From positions 124,001 to 188,000 of the forward strand of contig CAVWRK010000005.1 in assembly GCA_963757395.1 (NCBI GenBank): DNA of 64,000 nt, given 5' to 3'. Position 1 is the stretch's first letter. The number at the start of each line of letters is the position of its first letter. Below the pieces are notes generated by a model. The model was given only the letters and a program-made list of their open reading frames with translations, ran no database searches and was not told the origin of the DNA. The translations under genes and the position numbers were made by a program. The stretch comes from DATAOG01 sp963757395 (lineage in GTDB: Bacteria; Pseudomonadota; Alphaproteobacteria; Geminicoccales; Geminicoccaceae). Below, in pieces: positions 26,307 to 35,938 of this stretch.

Positions 26307-26705
26307 CTCAGATCCCCGAATGTTTGGACTGCTCAGCTCGATGCTGGTCGAGCGCGTGCACTGCCGGCGACACCGGTTTCGGCTTCACGCCCGTACGGTT
26401 CGCCCGGTTGTCTCCGGTTCGCGCGGCTCAGGCTGCACCACCCCCGAGCGTGGCGCAAGCTGGAACGCTCTGCGCCGACGGCTTGTTCGACGCGACAAGG
26501 GCCGCGAGGCTGCTCAATTTTCGAGCTCCATGGGCCATGGAATTTCCGTCGCATGACCCTGTTCGATCATCAGAGCGCACACGGAAGCGGCAGCCCGCAT
26601 CGAGCCGCCTTGCGCGATGCCGACGACGCTCGAGTCGCGACAGCTGGGAGGAGCGTCCTGGCGGTCCCGGCGGCGCGGCCCCCAACCCAAAACCGAGATG
26701 GAGAA
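26307..26705. other. 399-base divergent spacer with a perfect palindrome
   Basis: I see no gene here. The only clear structure is TCCATGG-G-CCATGGA at 26527-26541, a perfect 7-bp inverted repeat with a one-base centre, between the divergently transcribed binding-protein gene and the YciI-like gene. It could be an operator, but no regulator is adjacent. Confidence 0.4.
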
Positions 26706-27140
26706 ATGCCGATGCGCTTCATGATGATCGTCAAAGCCAGCCAGGACAGCGAGGCGGGCGTCATGCCGGGCGAGCGGCTGCTCGCCGACATGGGCAGGTT
26801 CAACGAGGAGATGGTCAAGGCGGGCGTGCTGCTCGCGGCCGAGGGGCTGCAGCCGAGCTCGAAGGGCGCCCGCGTCCGGTTCTCCAATGGCGAGCGCACC
26901 GTGATCGACGGGCCGTTCGCCGAGACCAGGGAGCTGATCGCCGGCTTCTGGCTGGTCCAGATGAAGTCGAAGGCGGAGGCGATCGAATGGGTGCGGCGCT
27001 GCCCCTGCCCGCACGAGGACGGCGAGGCCGAGATCGAGATCCGTCAGGTATTCGAGGTGGAGGACTTCGGCGAGGAGTTCACCCCCGAGCTCCGGGAGCA
27101 GGAGGAGCGCCAGCGCGCGCAGATCGCCGGGAAGCGATAG
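26706..27140 (+). CDS. YciI/DGPF-domain protein
   Basis: A protein of about 143 residues. MRFMMIVKASQDSE and TVIDGPFAETRELIAGFWLV carry the DGPFAE hallmark of the DGPF/YCII-related group. RQVFEVEDFGEEF closes the domain and a charged Glu/Arg tail follows. The fold is a small ferredoxin-like dimer. Many are encoded beside ECF sigma factors, but none is here, and function is unknown. ATG at 26706 or 26712 are both possible; a GATGGAGAA purine run precedes the first. Confidence 0.88.
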   Translation: MPMRFMMIVKASQDSEAGVMPGERLLADMGRFNEEMVKAGVLLAAEGLQPSSKGARVRFSNGERTVIDGPFAETRELIAGFWLVQMKSKAEAIEWVRRCPCPHEDGEAEIEIRQVFEVEDFGEEFTPELREQEERQRAQIAGKR

Positions 27141-27204
27141 TCGCGACCCAACCCGACGATGCCGAACGATCCCCCGGGCCGTGGGACCATGCGGTCGCCG
27201 CGCT

Positions 27205-28131
27205 TCAGCTGGTGCCGGCCGGGACGTTCCCTCCGGTACTGGCATTGTGCGCCCGTTCCGGCCCATGCCGCCTGCGGGTGTGCTCCTCGACGAAGACGTG
27301 GCTGTAGAGCTGGGCGAGCCAGGCCTTGCCCTCCTGGGTGCGGTCGAGATGGCCGAGCGCGTCCTGGACGTAGGGCTCGACGCAGGCCCAGAAGAAGCGC
27401 GGATAGTCTTCGGCGAGATCGGCCGGGGTCTCGTAGCCGCGCCGCTGCGCGAGGCCGGTCTCGGTGAACTCGTAGAACAGAGCGGTCAGCTTGCTCGGAT
27501 AGAACGGATCGCCGAGCTGGCCGATCAGGTCGGCGGCGCGGACCAGGCCGGGCTCGCCCGCGGTATCCTGGTAGTCGTCGTCGTCGGGCACCGGAAACCG
27601 GGTGAGCTCGATGCCGTGGGCGACGCGCTCCTCGTCGATCACCGGCACGTCCTTCAGGCGGTGGCGCACGAAGATCTTGCCGCGATCGACGTGATAGGGC
27701 GCGAGCGCGGCATCGGACGCGCCGCGCGGCAGGGCGAGCGTGTCACCGGCCTCGTTGATCACGTAGCGGCCGTCGCCATCGCCGGCGCAGATGCCCCGGA
27801 GATAGCCGATGTCGTGGACGAGCGTCGCGGTCGTGAAATGCAGCCAGTCGTCGGCGCTCACGTGCTCGACCAGGATGCGGCCTTTGAGGATCGCCTGGCC
27901 GACCATGGTCACGAGGATGGTGTGATCGGCGTCGTGGTAGAGCGCATCGCTGTTGGCGATCCGCTCGATCCCGACGTGCGCCATCGTGCGCAGCAGGTCG
28001 CCGAGCTCCGGGCGCAACTGGCCGAAGATCTCCGAGTAGTTGCAGGCCAGCCGTTCGCCGAGCTCAGCGGCCAAGACGCTTGCGATGTTCAATCCGGGAT
28101 CCCCCAGACGCCGGATCTGCAATCGCCACAT
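27205..28131 (-). CDS. HD-domain metal-dependent phosphohydrolase
   Basis: A 308-residue HD-superfamily protein. The first metal ligands lie in SDALYHDADHTILVTMVG (about residue 65-72) and the His-Asp doublet in TATLVHDIGYLRGI (about 105). A later Asp is in GLVRAADLIGQLGD (about 195). Such enzymes hydrolyse phosphoester bonds of nucleotides or cyclic nucleotides. This one lacks other domains, so the substrate is open. The gene precedes nothing in an obvious operon: the DHA2-type transporter upstream ends 75 bases before its start, so they may be co-transcribed. Confidence 0.83.
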   Translation of the reverse strand: MWRLQIRRLGDPGLNIASVLAAELGERLACNYSEIFGQLRPELGDLLRTMAHVGIERIANSDALYHDADHTILVTMVGQAILKGRILVEHVSADDWLHFTTATLVHDIGYLRGICAGDGDGRYVINEAGDTLALPRGASDAALAPYHVDRGKIFVRHRLKDVPVIDEERVAHGIELTRFPVPDDDDYQDTAGEPGLVRAADLIGQLGDPFYPSKLTALFYEFTETGLAQRRGYETPADLAEDYPRFFWACVEPYVQDALGHLDRTQEGKAWLAQLYSHVFVEEHTRRRHGPERAHNASTGGNVPAGTS

Positions 28132-28206
28132 TGCGCCCCCCGAGCCCTCGTGACAATCCCCGCGGGACGCGACGCGCAGGTTTGAGCTGTCGATGTCTGC
28201 TTCTAG

Positions 28207-29592
28207 CTAACCAAGAGCGGCAAGAGGTCGGATCGGGCGCTCGATCGTCAGCCAGGCGATTACCAGAACGACGAAGATCAGGGCGCCAGTCATCAGGAAC
28301 AGGCTCCGGTAATCCCCGGTCGCCACCAGCAGGGTGCCGCAAAGAGCCATGCCGACGGTGCCGCCGAGCATCTGAATCGTGAGGTTCACCCCGCTCGCCT
28401 CACCCTGCCGCGCCTTCGGCACCGCGCCCATCAGCGCGCGCCGGGGGCAAACCGAGATGAACGGCAGCGTCGCGCCCCAGACGACGAGCGGCACGACGAT
28501 CATCGCGTAGCTGTCATAGGCCGTGGCGAAGCCGACCAGGGCCACGGCCCAGCCGTTGAGCAGAAGACCGATCAGCGAGGGCCAGCGTGAGCCAAATCGA
28601 TCCGTAAGCCTGCCGGCAAGCAGCGACGTCGCGAGAGTCGGCAGCACCGCGACCACCAGGGCGAGGCCGGCGTCGATCGGCGACTGGTGCAGCACATGCT
28701 GGAGATAGAGCGGGACGAACACGAAGACGGCGATCTTGTTGAACTGAAACATGAAGAATACCAGATTGCCGCCGGTGAAGGTCGGGATGCGGAGCAGGCC
28801 GATCTCGATCAGCGGCTCCGGCCTTCGTATCTCCGTGACCGCGAAGACGCCGAGGAGGACAATGCCGGCACCCAAGAAGGCCAGGGTGACCGGCGCGGCC
28901 CAGCCCCACTCGGTCCCATGCATGAGGGCGATCACCAGGGCGCTCAGGCCAACGACCAATGTCGCCAGGCCGAAAAAATCGAATGAGCCGCGACCCTTTG
29001 AGGTCGACGATCGCTCTTCCTCAAATGACGGCGACCAGGCAGCGAGCATCACCAATGCGATACCGACAACGACCGGCAGGTTGATCCAGAAGATCCAGCG
29101 CCACGAAATCGCCTCGGCGAAGAAGCCGCCGACCAGGGGGCCCAGCGACATGAACACGCCGCCGACCGTTGTCTGGACGCCAAAAGCCAGGCCGCGCTGC
29201 TCCAGGGGAAAGACGCGGGCCATCATGGCCCAGGAGGCGGGAAAGATGATCGCGGCACCGATCCCCTGGATCGCGCGCGCCGTGACCAACCAGGCGCCGT
29301 CCTGGGCGATGCCCGCTGCCAGAGAGGCGAGACCGAAAACGGCCACGCCCACCAGAAAAAGGCCGCCGTGGCCGAGGCGGTCCCCCAGACGCCCGCCGAC
29401 GGCGACAAAACAGGTGAACGTCAGCAGATAGGCGTTGATGGCCCAGTGAGAAACGACCTGTGACAAGTCGAGGTCGGACCGGATCGTGGCCAGCGCGACG
29501 CCGACCACGGTCTCGTCGAGTACGACCAGGCCGAGAACCCCGCTCATCGCGCCCAGAATCCACCACCTGCGATTTTGCTCCGTGATCCCCAC
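28207..29592 (-). CDS. MFS drug-efflux-type transporter, DHA2 (14-TM) family
   Basis: A 461-residue inner-membrane protein of the EmrB/QacA group, expected to export toxic compounds by proton antiport. Motif LGLVVLDETVVGVALATI in helix 1 corresponds to the DHA2 motif D1, AVGGRLGDRLGHGGLFLVG to motif A, and AIQGIGAAIIFPASWAMMAR to motif B. About fourteen hydrophobic segments can be counted. The start is GTG at 29592. No TetR/MarR regulator or HlyD-type adaptor lies next to it, so its substrate and control are unknown. Confidence 0.88.
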   Translation of the reverse strand: MGITEQNRRWWILGAMSGVLGLVVLDETVVGVALATIRSDLDLSQVVSHWAINAYLLTFTCFVAVGGRLGDRLGHGGLFLVGVAVFGLASLAAGIAQDGAWLVTARAIQGIGAAIIFPASWAMMARVFPLEQRGLAFGVQTTVGGVFMSLGPLVGGFFAEAISWRWIFWINLPVVVGIALVMLAAWSPSFEEERSSTSKGRGSFDFFGLATLVVGLSALVIALMHGTEWGWAAPVTLAFLGAGIVLLGVFAVTEIRRPEPLIEIGLLRIPTFTGGNLVFFMFQFNKIAVFVFVPLYLQHVLHQSPIDAGLALVVAVLPTLATSLLAGRLTDRFGSRWPSLIGLLLNGWAVALVGFATAYDSYAMIVVPLVVWGATLPFISVCPRRALMGAVPKARQGEASGVNLTIQMLGGTVGMALCGTLLVATGDYRSLFLMTGALIFVVLVIAWLTIERPIRPLAALG

Positions 29593-29901
29593 GACCCTGC
29601 CGCCTCGGCTCGCGCTTTCGGGTATCGTCCCGCCTTATAGCCGACGTTCGGCCATCGGACCTATGGCTGGTTTCTATAGCGAGGGCGCTGTTTTGTCCGC
29701 ATTAGCCTAGGTAGCGCATGAGTTTTGACCGTTGTTGTGGGCCTGTGGGGTCGTGGGCAACGCGGAGGGTCGTCCACGACGTCCACACGGCTGGCCGCGT
29801 CGCGGTGGTCACCCGGCCAAGTCCTCGGCCGTCGCAAGCGCGGCCGGCAAGGAAGCGGGCCAGACGCTGCCGGATGGAGGGCGCACGGCGTCGGGCGGTC
29901 G
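29593..29901. other. 309-base gap, no gene recognised
   Basis: Between two minus-strand transporter genes. Short open frames exist on both strands, but none looks like protein. I find no clear terminator or repeat. Confidence 0.5.
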
Positions 29902-31104
29902 TCAAGCGGGCACCGGCCGCGGGTGGGGGTGGGTCAGCAGCAGCCAGACGGCGATCGACAGGTTGAGCAGGTTCCAGGCGATGCCGTTCAGGAAAGCGGC
30001 CTGATAGGAGCCGGTGAGGTCGTAGATGGCACCCGCCATCCAACCGCCGACCGCCATGCCGATCACGGTCGCCATCAGGACCAGGCTGACCCGGGCGCCG
30101 GCCTCGCGCGCCGGGAAGTGGTCGCGGACGATCAGCGCATAGCTCGGCACGATGCCGCCCTGCGCGAGCCCGAACAGCGCCGAGACGACGTAGAGCGAGG
30201 CCAGGCCGTCGAACGGCAGGTAGAAGAAGAGCGCCAGGCATTGCAGCGTCGAGCCGAGGAGCAGGGTGCCGATGCCGCCGATCCGATCGGCAATCAGGCC
30301 CGAGCCCAGCCGGCTGACGACGCCGAAGCCGAGCATCAGCGAAAGCATCTCGGCGCCGCGCGCCGGCCCGTAGCCGAGGTCGCCGCAGTAGGCCACGATG
30401 TGCACCTGCGGCATCGACATGGCGATGCAGCAGCCGAGCCCGGCGACCACCAGCAGCGCCTGCAGGATCGATGGCGAGACGCTCGCCATACCCGGAAAAA
30501 CGCGGGCGTGACCGGCGACCCTGACGTCCTCGAGCGGCGGTCGCCGGCGGAGCGCGAAGGCGAGCGGCACCATGGTCGAGACACAGAAAACGCCGATCGC
30601 CATGTGCGCCTGGCGCCAGCCGACCGCCGCGATCGCGGCCTGGAGCAAGGGCGGCCAGATCGTGCCGGCGAGATAATTGCCGCTCGCGACCACCGCGACC
30701 GCGATCCCGCGCCGCTTCCTGAACCAGAGCGAAACGTCGGCGACCAGCGGGCCGAAAGTGGCAGAACTGCCGAGCATGCCGATCAGCAGCGCCTGCGCCA
30801 GCATGAACTGCCACAGGCTGGTCGCCTGCGCGGCCGCGACATAGCCGATCCCGAGCATGCACGCGCCGAGCATCACCGGCACCATGATCCCGAACCGGTC
30901 CGCGAGCCGGCCCATCAGCACCCCGCCCAGCGCAAAGCCGACCATGGTCGCGGTATAGGGCAAGGACGCGCCGCCGCGGTCGACCCCGAACTCGGCCTCG
31001 ATCGTCGGCAGCGACACCACGACCGACCACAAGCCCACGCCGCCGATCGTGCTGAGCGCGAGCGAGGCCAGAAGCCGCCACCCCAGAAGGCGCCGCTCGG
31101 GCAT
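29902..31104 (-). CDS. MFS transporter (12-TM, oxalate/formate or monocarboxylate type)
   Basis: A 400-residue major facilitator protein with twelve hydrophobic helices. Helix 1 reads LSTIGGVGLWSVVVSLPTIE, motif A is GVLMGRLADRFGIMV, and GLAQGGIVPSYALIVRDHFP lies between helices 9 and 10. This layout fits the oxalate:formate antiporter/monocarboxylate-type group, so an organic acid is the likely substrate. A decayed copy of its N-terminal part lies 700 bases away at 31.8-32.1 kb. The start is ATG at 31104. Confidence 0.87.
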   Translation of the reverse strand: MPERRLLGWRLLASLALSTIGGVGLWSVVVSLPTIEAEFGVDRGGASLPYTATMVGFALGGVLMGRLADRFGIMVPVMLGACMLGIGYVAAAQATSLWQFMLAQALLIGMLGSSATFGPLVADVSLWFRKRRGIAVAVVASGNYLAGTIWPPLLQAAIAAVGWRQAHMAIGVFCVSTMVPLAFALRRRPPLEDVRVAGHARVFPGMASVSPSILQALLVVAGLGCCIAMSMPQVHIVAYCGDLGYGPARGAEMLSLMLGFGVVSRLGSGLIADRIGGIGTLLLGSTLQCLALFFYLPFDGLASLYVVSALFGLAQGGIVPSYALIVRDHFPAREAGARVSLVLMATVIGMAVGGWMAGAIYDLTGSYQAAFLNGIAWNLLNLSIAVWLLLTHPHPRPVPA

Positions 31105-31302
31105 GGTCCCTGTTCCAATGAGTTCGGGCCGATCCCTGGTGGCGGAGCCTTAGCCGAACTGCGGGCGCGGATCGAGTCCCCTTCTGGCGATGAGCACCTT
31201 GATGAAAGACCTTCCGGGTAGGATTGTCGGCAGCAGATGCCAACGCTCGCGGCAGCTTGGGGCGGCGCCAACGCCACCCCGCCGCCCGATGATGGAGCCT
31301 GA

Positions 31303-31785
31303 ATGAGTGCCCGTGAGGTCATCGTGCCGGCGGCCCTGGTCCTGCTGGCGCTCTGCGCCTGCGCGCAGCTCGACCGCTTCGCCGAGGCCAATCGCGAGCG
31401 GGACCGAGCGCTCCAGGCGTTCGTCGCGGCGCAGGACGCCGCGCGCGAGCAACTGACGCTGTTCCGGGAGGAGCCGCGCCGGTCTTGCGGCTCCCCGCAC
31501 CTCGCCCAGGCGTCGGCGGGCGCCAACGCCAACCTCGCCCTCTTGGCCCCCTCCCGCCCGATGGACCCGAGCGTGGTCACTTCTGTCGAGGCCGTGTATG
31601 GCAATCGGCCCATCTTCGACGTCGCCGGGTTGACCCTGGACGTCGCCCATGCGGCGGCAGACGCGGGCTGCCCGGAACAGGCGCGGGTGCTTTATCGCTA
31701 CGTGCTCGATCGGTACGTCAAATCGGACTACGCGGACGATCGCCAGCGCGCCGAAGTCGGACTGGCAGAGATCGGCGGGCAATGA
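31303..31785 (+). CDS. Putative lipoprotein
   Basis: A 160-residue protein with a hydrophobic N-terminus and lipobox LLALCAC (Cys about residue 20), so it is probably a lipoprotein. The mature part is helical and charged (RFAEANRERDRALQAFVAAQ). C-terminal VAHAAADAGCPEQARVLYRY looks like a single TPR-type helix pair. I do not recognise a family. It lies between the intact MFS gene and that gene's decayed copy, so it may have been caught in the duplication. Confidence 0.6.
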   Translation: MSAREVIVPAALVLLALCACAQLDRFAEANRERDRALQAFVAAQDAAREQLTLFREEPRRSCGSPHLAQASAGANANLALLAPSRPMDPSVVTSVEAVYGNRPIFDVAGLTLDVAHAAADAGCPEQARVLYRYVLDRYVKSDYADDRQRAEVGLAEIGGQ

Positions 31786-31799
31786 GCGGCTCCAGCCGG

Positions 31800-32080
31800 C
31801 CTCGAGTTCTAGCCGAACGCCAGGATGCACGCGCCGAGCGCAAAGCCGACCATGGTGGCGCTATGGGGCCGACCCGCTGCCGCGATCGATCCCGAACCAG
31901 CCTCGCCGGCAGCGAGACCGCCACCGACCACAGCCCGATGCCGCCGATCGCTGAGCGAGAACGGGCCACAAGCCGCCACCCAGCCATGGTGCCGTCCGTC
32001 TGGCGGCCGAAAAGCCGCGCGCGCGGAGCCTCGGTTGAATTGCGGCCGCCGGGCGAGTCTCCGCGGCGGCTTGCCGGGCC
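31800..32080 (-). pseudogene. Decayed duplicate of the N-terminus of the neighbouring MFS gene
   Basis: Read on the minus strand from about 31990, the sequence gives GWRLVARSRSAIGGIGLWSV, clearly related to GWRLLASLALSTIGGVGLWS at the start of the MFS transporter at 29902-31104. Downstream the frame is broken, but DNA similarity continues (AGCGCAAAGCCGACCATGGT against 30929-30948). The flank ahead of the start is also related (GAATTGCGGCCG versus GAACTGCGGGCG). It is thus a partial, degenerate copy with its upstream region, about 900 bases from the intact gene, and cannot encode a transporter. Confidence 0.75.
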
Positions 32081-32091
32081 GGGCGCGCGTC

Positions 32092-32982
32092 CTATCGCCC
32101 GGCTGCGGGGGGCCGCGCGACCGTGGTCGCGATCCAGATGCCGGCGAGCACCGCGATCAGCCCCAGGATCAGGTTTCCCGTGATCGGCTCGTCGACCAGC
32201 ACGCTCGCGAGCAGCGCCGCCGCGACCGGATTGACGGTCATCGTGGTGGCGACCCGGGTCGGCGTCGCCCTGGCGAGCGCCAGCACCCACAAGACAAAAG
32301 CGAGCGCGCCCCCGGCGACGCCGAGGTAGAGCCCGGCGGCCCATTCCCTGGCCCCGAAGCCGCTCACGACCGCCAGCCGGCCCGTCGCCATTCCGACGAT
32401 CAGCAGTGCTCCGGCGCCGGCCGCCATGCCGACGGTGAGAAAGCCGAGCGCGCTCGACCGCTGGATGAACGGGCGCGACCAGACATTGTAGAACGCCATG
32501 CACGCGACCGCGCCGGCCATGATCAGCTCGCCGCGCCAGGCGCCCCGCGGCGCATCAGCAAGGCCGGACGCGAGCGCAGCGCCGACTCCAAGCATGGCGA
32601 TCGCCACGCCCGCGCACTTGCGGGCGGTCAGCGGCTCGATGCCGAGCAGCGCGCCGGCCACCATGGTCTGCAAGGGCAGGGTCGAAAGCGCAAGGCTCGC
32701 GCGCGCGGCCGTCGTGTACCCGACGGCCAGATTGTAGAGCACGAAGAACAGGCCAAAGAAGCTCACCCCCAGGGCGATCACGCCCGGCCAGTCGCGCCGC
32801 TCGGGCCAACGGACGTGCAGCAGGAGCGCCACCGGCAGCAGGCAGAGGACGCCGATGCCCCATCGGACCAGCGCCAGCGTAACGGGGTCGGCGCTGACCA
32901 CGAGGTAACGGGTGACCGCGGCCGCCGTCCCGCCAAGGGCGCTCGACAGGATCGCGATCACGACTCCCAGCTGCTCGTTCAT
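32092..32982 (-). CDS. EamA-family (DMT) transporter
   Basis: A 296-residue membrane protein with ten predicted helices in two EamA repeats. Typical landmarks are SSALGGTAAAVTRYLVVSAD in helix 1, LPLQTMVAGALLGIEPLTAR at the end of the first repeat and VNPVAAALLASVLVDEPITG at the end of the second. These proteins export amino acids, metabolites or drugs, and substrate cannot be predicted. The ATG at 32982 was chosen because hydrophobic sequence begins directly after it. It diverges from a Xre-family regulator 80 bases away, a likely controller, with two inverted repeats in between. Confidence 0.87.
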   Translation of the reverse strand: MNEQLGVVIAILSSALGGTAAAVTRYLVVSADPVTLALVRWGIGVLCLLPVALLLHVRWPERRDWPGVIALGVSFFGLFFVLYNLAVGYTTAARASLALSTLPLQTMVAGALLGIEPLTARKCAGVAIAMLGVGAALASGLADAPRGAWRGELIMAGAVACMAFYNVWSRPFIQRSSALGFLTVGMAAGAGALLIVGMATGRLAVVSGFGAREWAAGLYLGVAGGALAFVLWVLALARATPTRVATTMTVNPVAAALLASVLVDEPITGNLILGLIAVLAGIWIATTVARPPAAGR

Positions 32983-33021
32983 GTCGGCTAACCCTGGCGC
33001 AGACGTTGCGCGCCGAGCTAT

Positions 33022-33061
33022 GATCGGCTGAGGTCGTCCGATCAACTACCTGGGAGGTAGT
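33022..33061. promoter_or_regulatory. Two adjacent inverted repeats between transporter and regulator
   Basis: GATCGG-N10-CCGATC (33022-33043) is followed at once by ACTACCT-GGG-AGGTAGT (33045-33061). The second dyad contains the Shine-Dalgarno GGGAGG of the regulator and ends 1 base before its GTG start. It may be an operator for autoregulation or a hairpin hiding the ribosome site. Confidence 0.5.
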
Positions 33062-33062
33062 C

Positions 33063-33864
33063 GTGGCCACGGAGCCCGAGGTCGCGGCGAAGCTCCGTTG
33101 GTGGCGCAGCCATCGGGGAATTCTCGCAGCTCGAGCTCGCGGGCCGGGCGAACATCTCGCAGCGCCATCTGAGCTTCCTCGAGCTCGGCCGCGCGCGGCC
33201 GAGCCGCGAGATGGTGCTCCGCCTCGCGGTCGCGCTGGATGTGCCGCTCCGCCAGCAGAACGCGCTCCTGCTGGCCGCGGGCTTCGCGCCGGTGTGGCCC
33301 GAGAGCGCGCTGGCCGCACCGGAGCTGGCCGCGGTCCAAAGCGCGCTCGACCACATGCTCGCCCAGCAGGAGCCGTTGCCCGGGGTCGCAGTCGACCGCC
33401 GCTGGAACCTGCTCCAGGCCAACGCCGGCGCGGTGCGCCTGGTCGAGTTCCTGCTCGGGCCGATCCCTCCCGGAACGCCGGTCAATCTCGCCGATGCCCT
33501 GGTCGGCCCGGACCTGCTCCGCCCGTTCCTCACCAACTGGTCCGACGTGGTCCGCTACTTCATTCGCAGCGTCGAGGCCGACGCGCTCGCCGACGGCACC
33601 GCGGAGACCGCGGGACTGCTCGAGCGGCTGCGCGCCTATCCCGGGGTCGCCGCAATCCTCGATCGCATCGGCTTCGAGCCCACGAGCACCCCGGTCGTCC
33701 CCATGCATTTCCGCAAGGGCGACGTTTCGCTGAACCTGTTCACGACCATCGCGACCCTCGGCACGCCTCAGGACATCACGCTCCAGGAGCTTCGGATCGA
33801 GTGCTTCTTCGCGATCGACGATCCCACGGCCGATACCTTTCGCGCCTGGGCGACAGACAAGTAG
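33063..33864 (+). pseudogene. Xre-family regulator with MmyB-like sensor domain (one frameshift)
   Basis: The GTG at 33063 begins MATEPEVAAKLRWWRSHRG. The frame is then lost near 33120, where GGGGAATTC seems to hold one A too many. Removing it restores FSQLELAGRANISQRHLSFL, the helix-turn-helix. The rest (about 190 residues) matches the MmyB-like ligand-binding domain found after such HTHs: RWNLLQANAGAVRLVEFLLG, LTNWSDVVRYFIRSVEADA and MHFRKGDVSLNLFTTIATLG. Related regulators control adjacent transporter or oxidoreductase genes. The EamA transporter on the other strand is the obvious candidate target. Probably functional if the extra base is an error. Confidence 0.8.
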
Positions 33865-34080
33865 CTCCGCTCACGAGCACAAGATCGACCATGCACAGGC
33901 CTCCGGTCCCCGATCGAGCGCCGGCAGCCGAAGACAATGCACGACGCAGTCATGTCCACAGCTGCCGCACGATGCCGTTCAGAGAAGGCGGCTCGGTAAG
34001 AGCCGGTGCGGTCGGCCCTTGATCAAAGGCGCGGCGGGTAGGATGGTGCGCCCCGGGGAATCAGTTCGGGAGGCGTTGCC

Positions 34081-35935
34081 ATGAAGACGGTTCGGCTGAC
34101 CATGGCGCAGGCATTGGTGCGGTGGCTCTGTGCCCAGCGCACCGTGATCGAGGGCCAGGAAGTGCAGCTGTTCGGCGGCGTGTTCGCGATCTTCGGCCAC
34201 GGCAACGTCACCTGTCTGGGCGAGGCGCTCGAGGCGGTCCAGGACCGGCTGCCGACCTGGCGCGGCCAGAACGAGCAGTCGATGGCGCTCGCCGGCGTCG
34301 CCTATGCCAAAGCGAAAAGACGCCGCCAGATCATGGTCGCGACCAGCTCGATCGGGCCTGGCGCGCTCAACATGGTGACCGCGGCCGGGGTCGCGCATTC
34401 CAACCGGCTGCCGATCCTGCTCGCTGTCCGGCGACGCCTTCGCCAACCGCGTGCCCGACCCGGTGCTGCAGCAGGTCGAGCACTTCGGCGATCCGACCAT
34501 GACGGTCAACGACGCCTTCAAGGCCGTGACCCGCTACTGGGACCGGATCACGCGGCCCGAGCAGATCATCTCATCGCTGCCGCAGGCGACCGCGGTCATG
34601 CTCGACCCGGCCGACTGCGGCCCGGCGTTTCTCGGACTCTGCCAGGACACCCAGGGCGGAAGCGTTCGACTACCCCGAGGTGTTCTTCGAGCCCAGGGTC
34701 TGGCGGGTGCCGCGGCCGCGGCCCGACGTCGAGCAGCTGGTCGCGGCGGCGGCGCTCCTGCGCAAGGCAGAGAAGCCCCTGATCGTGGCGGGCGGCGGCG
34801 TCCACTATGCGCTCGCGACCGCGGACGAGCTCGCGACCTTCGCCGCGACCCACCGCGTGCCGGTGGTCGAGACCATCGCCGGGCGCGCGGTGCTTCCCCA
34901 CGACCATCCGAACAACGCCGGCGCGCTCGGCGTGATCGGCAGCGCGTCGGCCAACGCGCTCGCCGCCGAGGCGGACGTGGTGCTCGCGGTGGGCACGCGG
35001 CTCCAGGACTTCACCACCGGCTCCTGGACCGTGTTCGGCAATCCGGACGTCAAGCTGATCGCGCTCAATGCCGCCCGCTTCGATGCCACCAAGCATCGCG
35101 CGCTCGCCGTGGTCGGCGACGCCCAGGTGGGCCTGACCGAGCTCTCGGCCGGGCTCGCCGGCTGGAAGGCGCCGGCCGCCTGGCTCGAGCGCGCGACGCC
35201 GGGAATACGCCGCCTGGAACCGGACGGTCGACCAGCATTCCGGGGCCGACCAACGTCGAGGTGCCCTCCTATGCCCACGTGGTCGGCGCGATCAACCGCG
35301 CCGCGCGATCCGACCGATCTCGCGCTGACCGCGGCCGGCGGCCTGCCGGGCGAGCTCTGCAAGAACTGGAAGGCCAAGAGCATCGGCACCTTCGACTGCG
35401 AGTTCGGCTTCTCCTGCATGGGCTACGAGATCGCCGGCGGCTGGGGCGCGAAGATGGCCGATCCCGGCGCGCGACGTCATCGTGTTCACCGGCGACGGCT
35501 CGTATCTGATGCTGAACTCCGACATCTATTCCTCGGTGCTCACCGGCCACAAGCTGATCGTCGTGGTCTGCGACAATGGCGGCTTCGCGGTGATCAACCG
35601 GCTGCAGAACTTCAAGGGCAGCCCGTCGTTCAACAACCTGATCGCGGACTGCCGGATCGAGCGCGAGGTCCGGGTCGACTTCGCGAAGCACGCCGAGAGC
35701 ATGGGTGCGATCGCCGAGCACGTGCATTCGATCGGCGACCTCGAGGCCGCCTTCCGCGCGCCAAGGCGGCCGATCGGACCTACGGTGATCGTGGTCGACG
35801 TTCAGGCCCATCAGTGGACGCCGGGCGATGCCTGGTGGGACGTGGGCGTGCCCGAGGTCAGCCGGCGGCAGGCGGTCCAGGAGGCGCGCGCCGCGCATGA
35901 GGCCGGGTTGGCAGAAGCAGCGGATCGGAGTCTGA
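34081..35935 (+). pseudogene. iolD: 3D-(3,5/4)-trihydroxycyclohexane-1,2-dione hydrolase (IolD), multiply frameshifted
   Basis: ThDP-dependent ring-opening enzyme of myo-inositol catabolism. Conserved stretches in three frames join into one 615-residue IolD: MKTVRLTMAQALVRWLCAQ and GGVFAIFGHGNVTCLGEAL at the N-terminus, ADVVLAVGTRLQDFTTGSW in the middle, and the ThDP/Mg motif VIVFTGDGSYLMLNSDIYSS in the C-terminal third. I infer about eight single-base insertions (near 34426, 34655, 35203, 35244, 35305, 35465, 35787, 35910) and one deletion (near 35757). Correcting them gives a length divisible by three ending in TGA at 35933-35935, 3 bases before iolE. Such clean protein between breaks favours sequence error or very recent decay. 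Confidence 0.85.
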
Positions 35936-35938
35936 GCC

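Noticed and set aside
29725..31221. A 498-codon plus-strand frame antisense to the MFS transporter
   Set aside because: Its composition (His, Asp, Arg, Gln) is the typical mirror of hydrophobic helices on the other strand.
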